Below are positions 59,259 to 64,000 of a stretch of DNA of 64,000 bases, piece after piece. How positions within the stretch are numbered: the first letter of the stretch is position 1; the number at the start of each line of letters is the position of its first letter. The notes below the pieces were generated by a model. The model saw only the letters and a program-made list of their open reading frames with translations. It was not told the DNA's origin and made no database searches. Made by a program: the position numbers and the translations under genes. The stretch is from positions 2,240,001-2,304,000 of the forward strand of contig NZ_CP144683.1 of assembly GCF_036687315.1 (NCBI RefSeq). The letters are read 5' to 3'. This DNA comes from Sphingopyxis sp. TUF1 (GTDB lineage Bacteria > Pseudomonadota > Alphaproteobacteria > Sphingomonadales > Sphingomonadaceae).

Positions 59259-59921
59259 TTAGCCGGTGTTGACCCACAGAACGACGGCGTCTTCCTCGCT
59301 CGTCGAATAAGCGGCGTGCTGCATACTGCTGTTGATATAGATGCTGTCGCCGACGCCCAGGATGGCCGGTTCATAATGTTCAGTCTGAAAGCAGATCTCG
59401 CCTTCGAGGACGTAGAGAAACTCCTCTCCGCTGTGCTGCGACCAGCTCTTGAAATCCTCCAGGCTGCGCGCCTTGATCGTGGTGACGAAGGGCAGGATTT
59501 TCTTGTTCTTGAGTTCGGCGGCGATCAGGCGGTGCCGATAGACTTCGGTTTCCATCAGGCGCCCCGCGCCCGCCATCGTCACGCTGCGCCGTCCGGCCGC
59601 GTCGTGCGAGGCGTTGCCTGCGAACAATTCGGTGATATCGATGTCAAAGCCGGCCGCAAGTTTCTGCACGACGTCGAATGTCGGCGACATCTGGTCATTT
59701 TCGATCTTCGACAGGGTCGAGGCGGCAAGGCCGGTCAGCCGCCCCGCATCCTCAAGCGTCATGCCGCGTTCGCGGCGGAGCAAGCGCAGTCGCTCGCCAA
59801 GATGGAACCCTTCGGACCGCGGACGCTTGGCTGTGCGCATGGCACCCAGGATTTCCGGCGCGTCTCCATGGCTGGGCGGCATATATGTCCATTCCTTGTC
59901 TGTTGCGAGCGTTTCAGTCAC
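59259..59921 (-). CDS. XRE-cupin transcriptional regulator
   Basis: A 220-residue regulator with an N-terminal XRE helix-turn-helix (LGERLRLLRRERGMTLEDAG, then ASTLSKIENDQMSPTFDV) and a C-terminal cupin sensor domain (HSGEEFLYVLEGEICF, YEPAILGVGDSIYINSSMQHAAY). Family members (PuuR/SutR-like) control amine, amino-acid or peptide metabolism by binding a small metabolite in the cupin. Lying between the dipeptidase operon and the TonB receptor, it is the obvious regulator of both. Confidence 0.9.
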   Translation of the reverse strand: MTETLATDKEWTYMPPSHGDAPEILGAMRTAKRPRSEGFHLGERLRLLRRERGMTLEDAGRLTGLAASTLSKIENDQMSPTFDVVQKLAAGFDIDITELFAGNASHDAAGRRSVTMAGAGRLMETEVYRHRLIAAELKNKKILPFVTTIKARSLEDFKSWSQHSGEEFLYVLEGEICFQTEHYEPAILGVGDSIYINSSMQHAAYSTSEEDAVVLWVNTG

Positions 59922-60000
59922 TGTCGATCAGGAACCGTGAAAGACTAGCCGTCGCGGCCGATCGGATGCCGCCACCATAAAACAGAAATTTCCGATAGGC

Positions 60001-60035
60001 TACGGAATTGGCATATAAGCTATGCCAATTCCGTA
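60001..60035. repeat. Perfect 15-bp-arm palindrome
   Basis: Arms TACGGAATTGGCATA and TATGCCAATTCCGTA are separated by TAAGC. It lies 42 bp past the stop of the TonB receptor and 79 bp upstream of the XRE-cupin start. There is no T-run on either side, so an operator or mRNA stem is as likely as a terminator. Confidence 0.75.
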
Positions 60036-60077
60036 CATGCCCACCGGAAATTGTAATGCCGTCCTGATTGGTATTGA

Positions 60078-62519
60078 TCAGAACTTATACTTAGCATTCA
60101 AATAATAGAAGCCGCCGGCGACCCCGAATACGCTGTGATTGTCGTAGATGAGGCCGCTGCGCGCCAGCCCGGGGCCGCGGCCCGGGGGGAAGATGTTGAA
60201 CAGGTTGCGCGCGCCGATGCTGAGATCGACGTCCTGAATGCCCGAATAGGTCACCTCGGCGTCGAACAAGGTCACCGCCTTGCGCGGCAGGAAGGACGCG
60301 CCGTCGCGGCGGCGCCATGCGCCATAATGAACGGCGCGGGCCATGAAGCCGAAGTCGCCGACCTTGGTCGTGGCCGAGAAATTTCCGCGCCAGCGCGGCG
60401 TGCCGCGTTCGAATTCGACGACGATCGACGGACCAAATCCCGGCGGCGGGGCGCCGCGCAGATGCTGTTCATTATAGTTCACCGCGAGGCTGAAATCGGT
60501 CGAGGCATTGTCCGACCAGCTGTGGCGATAGGTGCTGACGAGATCGAAACCGCGAACGCGCGTGTCCATTTCATTCTGGAAATAGCGCACCTGTTCGATG
60601 TCGGCGCCGTTGGGGAAGCCGATCGCTGCCAGCGCGGCCCGCTCGGCCGCGGTGGTGTTGCGCGACGGCGTGAGCAACAAGCGGTCGTCGACGTCGATCT
60701 GGTAAAAATCAAGCGTCGCGAGGAAGCCGTCGAGGCCGGTGAAGACGACGCCCGCCGACATGTTGAACGAGGTTTCGGGTTTCAGCGACTGCGATCCGAA
60801 CACCTGCGCCGCGGGCGAGCCCGGGACGAGCACGGCATCGAGAATGAAGCCGCCCATGCCGTCGAGCTGCGACGTGAGGCTGGTTCCGAAAACCTGGCCG
60901 GCAGCGGGTGCGCGGAAGCCCGTGCTGACCGAACCGCGCAGCGCGAAGGCGTCGCTCAGCTCGAAGCGCGTTGCCGCCTTGTAGCTGAAATTGTTGCCGA
61001 ACTGGTCATAGTCTTCGTAACGCGCGGCGGCCGACAGGTTCCACCACGGCGTGATGTCGGCATCGACTTCGGCGAAGACTGCATAGCTGTTCGAATCGAA
61101 GGCGCCGGCAAATTCGGGCGAAAAGCCCTGAAAGCCGTTCGACCCGGCGGGCAGATCCTGAAGCGGCCCGGTGAGGTAGCTAGCGACATCGCCTTCGCCG
61201 ATGACATAGGTTTCCTTGCGATGGCTGGCGCCAGCAAAGACGAGAATGTCGTCGTTCAGTTCATAAGCGACTTCGGCGTCGAACTGGATCTCGCGCTGGG
61301 TCAGCGATCCAGGCTTGAACGAAGTCGGCGAATCGACGCCCATCGAGGCGTTGATCGTGCCGGTGATCGTATAGTCGACGGTGTTGGTGCCGTAGCGCGC
61401 CGACAGGTCCCAAGTCAGCGGCCCCGCCTGGTCGCGCAGGCCGACGAGGGCACTGAAATCTTCCAGATGACCGCGGAACTCGGGGGTGAAACCGCCGGGA
61501 TAGATCTCGGTCAGGTCGAACTCCTCGGGATGGGCCGGGGACAGGTCGAACGCCGAATTGGCATAGGTGCTGTGGCCGTTGAGTCCGCCCGCGGCAAAGG
61601 GCTGGCGCAGACCGAAGGTGACCGCGCTCTTGCCCGTCATATAATTGCCGAAGCTGTAGAGTTCGAGCTCTTCGCCGATTTCGATGCCGGCGTTCCACAC
61701 CGATTTGAACGCCATATAGCGCGGGTCGAGATTGCCCTCGGGATGTTCGGGAACCCCCTGAACCCCCATTTCGCGTAGCGCGGCGGCGCCGGCGTGCGAG
61801 GCCTTTTTCGCGTACGCCTTCGCCTGATCGGTATATTGCGCGGCGAGGTTAAAATAGGCGTTGTCGCCGACCGGAACCGCGATGTGCCCCTGAATGTCAT
61901 AGGTGCGGCCGCCGGTGCTGTAATATTCGCCGACCTGGCCGGTGATCGAGCCGCCGCTGCGCGCCTTTTTCAGTTCCATGTTGATCACGCCGGCGATCGC
62001 GTCCGAACCATATTGCGCCGACGCGCCGTCGCGCAGCACTTCGACGCTCGACAGCGCGATCGGCGGGATCACGTTGAAATCCTGGCCCTGCGAACCCGAT
62101 GTTGTCGCATGGCCGGTGCCGATCTGCACGATCGCGGCGCGGTGGCGGCGCTTGCCGTTCATCAGCAGCAGGACGTGGTCGGCGGGCGAGCCGCGCAGCG
62201 TCACCGGGCGCACGAACGACGAACCGTCGTTGCCCTGAAGGCGCTGGGCATTGAAAGCGGGGACCAGCGTGCGCAGCGCGTCGTTGACGTCGGCATAGCC
62301 GGTGGTGCTGATCTGTTCGGGCGAGATCACGTCGATCGCGACCGAGCTGTCGGTGATCGAGCGGTCCTTGCGCCGCGAGCCGATGACGACGATGTCGTTG
62401 CCGCCCGCGTCCGATTCCGCACCGTCCGCTTCCGGCGGTGCCGACTGGGCGTGCGCCATCGGCGTGATCGTCAGCGCAAGCGCCGACGACAACAAGAGAT
62501 GTGATACGAACTTCGACAT
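60078..62519 (-). CDS. TonB-dependent receptor
   Basis: An 813-residue outer-membrane receptor. A signal peptide (ending AHAQ) is followed by a TonB box-like NDIVVIGSR, the plug (DVISPEQISTTGYADVNDAL, FVRPVTLRGSPADHVLLLMNGKRR-type loop, VEVLRDGASAQYGSDAIAGV) and a barrel ending in YYLNAKYKF. Its plug sequence is of the iron/cofactor-like receptor class, but the gene context suggests peptide or amino-acid-derivative uptake. ATG 62519 follows AAGGAGG with ideal spacing. It diverges from the amidohydrolase gene. Confidence 0.92.
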   Translation of the reverse strand: MSKFVSHLLLSSALALTITPMAHAQSAPPEADGAESDAGGNDIVVIGSRRKDRSITDSSVAIDVISPEQISTTGYADVNDALRTLVPAFNAQRLQGNDGSSFVRPVTLRGSPADHVLLLMNGKRRHRAAIVQIGTGHATTSGSQGQDFNVIPPIALSSVEVLRDGASAQYGSDAIAGVINMELKKARSGGSITGQVGEYYSTGGRTYDIQGHIAVPVGDNAYFNLAAQYTDQAKAYAKKASHAGAAALREMGVQGVPEHPEGNLDPRYMAFKSVWNAGIEIGEELELYSFGNYMTGKSAVTFGLRQPFAAGGLNGHSTYANSAFDLSPAHPEEFDLTEIYPGGFTPEFRGHLEDFSALVGLRDQAGPLTWDLSARYGTNTVDYTITGTINASMGVDSPTSFKPGSLTQREIQFDAEVAYELNDDILVFAGASHRKETYVIGEGDVASYLTGPLQDLPAGSNGFQGFSPEFAGAFDSNSYAVFAEVDADITPWWNLSAAARYEDYDQFGNNFSYKAATRFELSDAFALRGSVSTGFRAPAAGQVFGTSLTSQLDGMGGFILDAVLVPGSPAAQVFGSQSLKPETSFNMSAGVVFTGLDGFLATLDFYQIDVDDRLLLTPSRNTTAAERAALAAIGFPNGADIEQVRYFQNEMDTRVRGFDLVSTYRHSWSDNASTDFSLAVNYNEQHLRGAPPPGFGPSIVVEFERGTPRWRGNFSATTKVGDFGFMARAVHYGAWRRRDGASFLPRKAVTLFDAEVTYSGIQDVDLSIGARNLFNIFPPGRGPGLARSGLIYDNHSVFGVAGGFYYLNAKYKF

Positions 62520-62592
62520 TATTCCCTCCTTTTGGACCCGTTTCCCCACCGGAAATTCGTTGATTTCCGATCCATGCCTGCATTTCTAAAAA

Positions 62593-62602
62593 TTTTCCTA
62601 TC
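62593..62602 (+). promoter_or_regulatory. Shared motif TTTTCCTATC in the receptor/amidohydrolase intergenic region
   Basis: An exact copy of the 10-mer found upstream of the dipeptidase (59211-59220). AAAATTATTGC follows at 62606-62616, also shared with that site. An inverted repeat GGAAAT-N6-ATTTCC lies at about 62554-62571. Together they suggest common control of the divergent genes. Confidence 0.4.
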
Positions 62603-62696
62603 ATAAAAATTATTGCTCTTCTAGCAAAAACTTCCTATGCGAAGGGAAGGCCCCGCACCGGCGGCCTTGGGCTACGCGCCGACGGGGAGAATTTGC

Positions 62697-64000
62697 TTGG
62701 GCGGCATCGCGACATGGACAGGGCTGGCGGTTGCAGCATCGCTATCGGGTGCGGCTGCCGCGCTTCCTGCCGGAGCTCAAGGCGAAGAGGGCCTGCTGAT
62801 CTATGCCGGTTCGGTGATCGCCGTGCCCGGCGAGGCACCGCTGGGTCCAAGCACGATCGTCGTCAGGGACGGGCAGATCGCCGAAATCGCGGCGGGATAT
62901 GTCGATCGCGCCGGAATGCGCGCCGTCGATCTGAAGCATCGTACGCTGCTGCCCGGCCTGATCGACACGCATGTCCATTTCAGCTTCACGCCCGACACAA
63001 AGCTGTGGTCGGCGGCGATCGACACGCCGGAAGATGTGGCGCTCCTCGCCTTTTCCAATGCGAAAAAGACGCTGGAGGCCGGCTTCACGACGGTGCGCGA
63101 CGTCGGGTCGGACGGTTATTCGATCCACGCGCTGCGCGATGCGGTCAATGAAGGCGTTGTCGTCGGCCCGCGCATCTTTTTGTCGGGGACGTCGCTGTCG
63201 ATCGTCGGTGGCCATGGCGACATGTCGGGCCTCAACCGCAAGGCGACCGAGGCGCTTTATCCTTATGACTATACGGGCGCCTGCACGGGCGGCGCCGAGT
63301 GCGCGCTGCGCGTCCGCGAGGCGGCGAAATATGGCGCCGACCTGATCAAGATTACCTCGACCGGCGGCATCATGTCGCAGCAGGCGAGGGGCCTTGGCCA
63401 GCACCTGACCGACGAGGAGCTGACCGCGATCGTCACCACGGCGCACAGCCTGGGGCTGAAGGTTGCGGCGCATGCGCATGGCGGAGCGGGCGTGACCGCG
63501 TCGGTGCGCGCGGGCGTCGATTCGATCGAGCATGGCACCTGGCTCGACGAAGCGACGGCGCGGCAGATGGCGGAGCGGGGCACCTGGCTGGTGCCGACGC
63601 TCGGCCTGCTCGATGGCCGGAAGGAGGCCGACGCCAGCCCCGAAGTACGGGCCAAGATGGCGGAGGCGCGGGCCGTCGCGGGCCGGAACATCCGGCTTGC
63701 GGTGCGGCACAAGGTCAGGATCGCTTTCGGCACCGACGCGGGGGTTTCGCCCCACGGCCAGAACGCCCGGCAATTTCGCCTGATGGTCGAGCAGGGGCCG
63801 ATGACGCCCGCGGCGGCGCTCCGTTCGGCGACGGTCGATGCCGCCGCGCTGCTGGGCCAGTCCGACCGCATCGGCACGATTGCGGCCGGGAAACGCGCCG
63901 ACCTGATCGCGGTCGACGGCGACCCCTATCGCGACGTGACGCTATTGGAGCGCGTCGCCACCGTCATCAAAGACGGGCGGGTCATCGTCCATGACGACAG
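62697..64000 (+). CDS. Secreted amidohydrolase (prolidase/imidazolonepropionase-like), 3' end beyond window
   Basis: About 435 residues are visible and the stop is not reached. It has a hydrophobic export signal (LAVAASLSGAAAALPAG). The amidohydrolase metal-site motifs are DTHVHF, HAHGGAG, SIEHGTW and FGTDAGVSPHG, and the C-terminal IAAGKRADLIAVDGDP is present. It is clearly paralogous to the gene at 247-1569 (shared KKTLEAGFTTVRD-like and AGVDSIEHG segments). The start is either TTG 62697, which has GGGGAG seven bases upstream, or an in-frame ATG at 62637 without a ribosome-binding site but with a more basic N-terminus. Its context suggests hydrolysis of a peptide-like substrate taken up by the adjacent receptor. 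Confidence 0.87.
   Translation, partial: MGGIATWTGLAVAASLSGAAAALPAGAQGEEGLLIYAGSVIAVPGEAPLGPSTIVVRDGQIAEIAAGYVDRAGMRAVDLKHRTLLPGLIDTHVHFSFTPDTKLWSAAIDTPEDVALLAFSNAKKTLEAGFTTVRDVGSDGYSIHALRDAVNEGVVVGPRIFLSGTSLSIVGGHGDMSGLNRKATEALYPYDYTGACTGGAECALRVREAAKYGADLIKITSTGGIMSQQARGLGQHLTDEELTAIVTTAHSLGLKVAAHAHGGAGVTASVRAGVDSIEHGTWLDEATARQMAERGTWLVPTLGLLDGRKEADASPEVRAKMAEARAVAGRNIRLAVRHKVRIAFGTDAGVSPHGQNARQFRLMVEQGPMTPAAALRSATVDAAALLGQSDRIGTIAAGKRADLIAVDGDPYRDVTLLERVATVIKDGRVIVHDD

Noticed and set aside
1..64000. CRISPR arrays, tRNA/rRNA genes, complete insertion sequences
   Set aside because: No regularly spaced repeats, tRNA-like cloverleaf sequences or transposase genes were recognised in the intergenic regions.

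Overview
The window looks like chromosome from an alphaproteobacterium of the Sphingomonadaceae, most likely Sphingopyxis or a close relative. The evidence is high GC, a GapR / DUF1244 / pyruvate kinase neighbourhood, DUF1476 + BolA + Grx4 genes, a protein-arginyltransferase family gene (bpt), many TonB-dependent receptors, and GC-rich intergenic inverted repeats of the kind common in this family. About 45 genes are supported. I see no tRNA, rRNA, CRISPR array or complete insertion sequence.

Layout. 1-3.5 kb: gapR (partial), a secreted amidohydrolase that appears inserted at the 3' end of a DUF1244 gene, and pyk. 3.9-11.0 kb: bpt, then a four-gene plus-strand module. It comprises a FAD oxidoreductase fused to two cyclic-nucleotide-binding domains and four ferredoxin-type clusters, a cytochrome-b-like membrane protein, an FHA-transmembrane-decaheme cytochrome c fusion, and a cAMP-phosphodiesterase-like enzyme. 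11.2-13.7 kb: a 2-hydroxyacid dehydrogenase and cysS. 13.7-27.5 kb (minus): CHAT-domain protease-like protein, CHASE2 cyclase, FecR-like secreted protein, TpsB transporter and a 1948-residue TpsA exoprotein.

27.7-38.6 kb: DUF1476, BolA and Grx4, then a carbohydrate locus (LacI regulator, GPH-type sugar transporter, flavin-dependent halogenase, TonB receptor, GH3 glycosidase) with two operator-like sites between the divergent receptor and glycosidase genes. 39.0-44.3 kb: a TetR-controlled acyl-CoA carboxylase / enoyl-CoA hydratase operon ending in a broken acyl-CoA synthetase. 44.5-50.4 kb: a two-component system, an acyltransferase, a polytopic membrane protein and a catB-type acetyltransferase; this part looks accessory. 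50.6-56.9 kb: a chaperone-usher pilus operon with a divergent LuxR-type regulator. 57.1-64 kb: a peptide-scavenging-like group (TPR protein, M19 dipeptidase homologue, XRE-cupin regulator, TonB receptor, and a second amidohydrolase paralogous to the one at the start).

The strongest candidates for undescribed biology are two. The first is the 4.9-11.0 kb module, which links cyclic-nucleotide sensing, a cytoplasmic FHA domain and a long electron-transfer chain across the inner membrane. The second is the 13.7-27.5 kb cluster, which couples two-partner secretion to a CHAT protease and a CHASE2 nucleotide cyclase.
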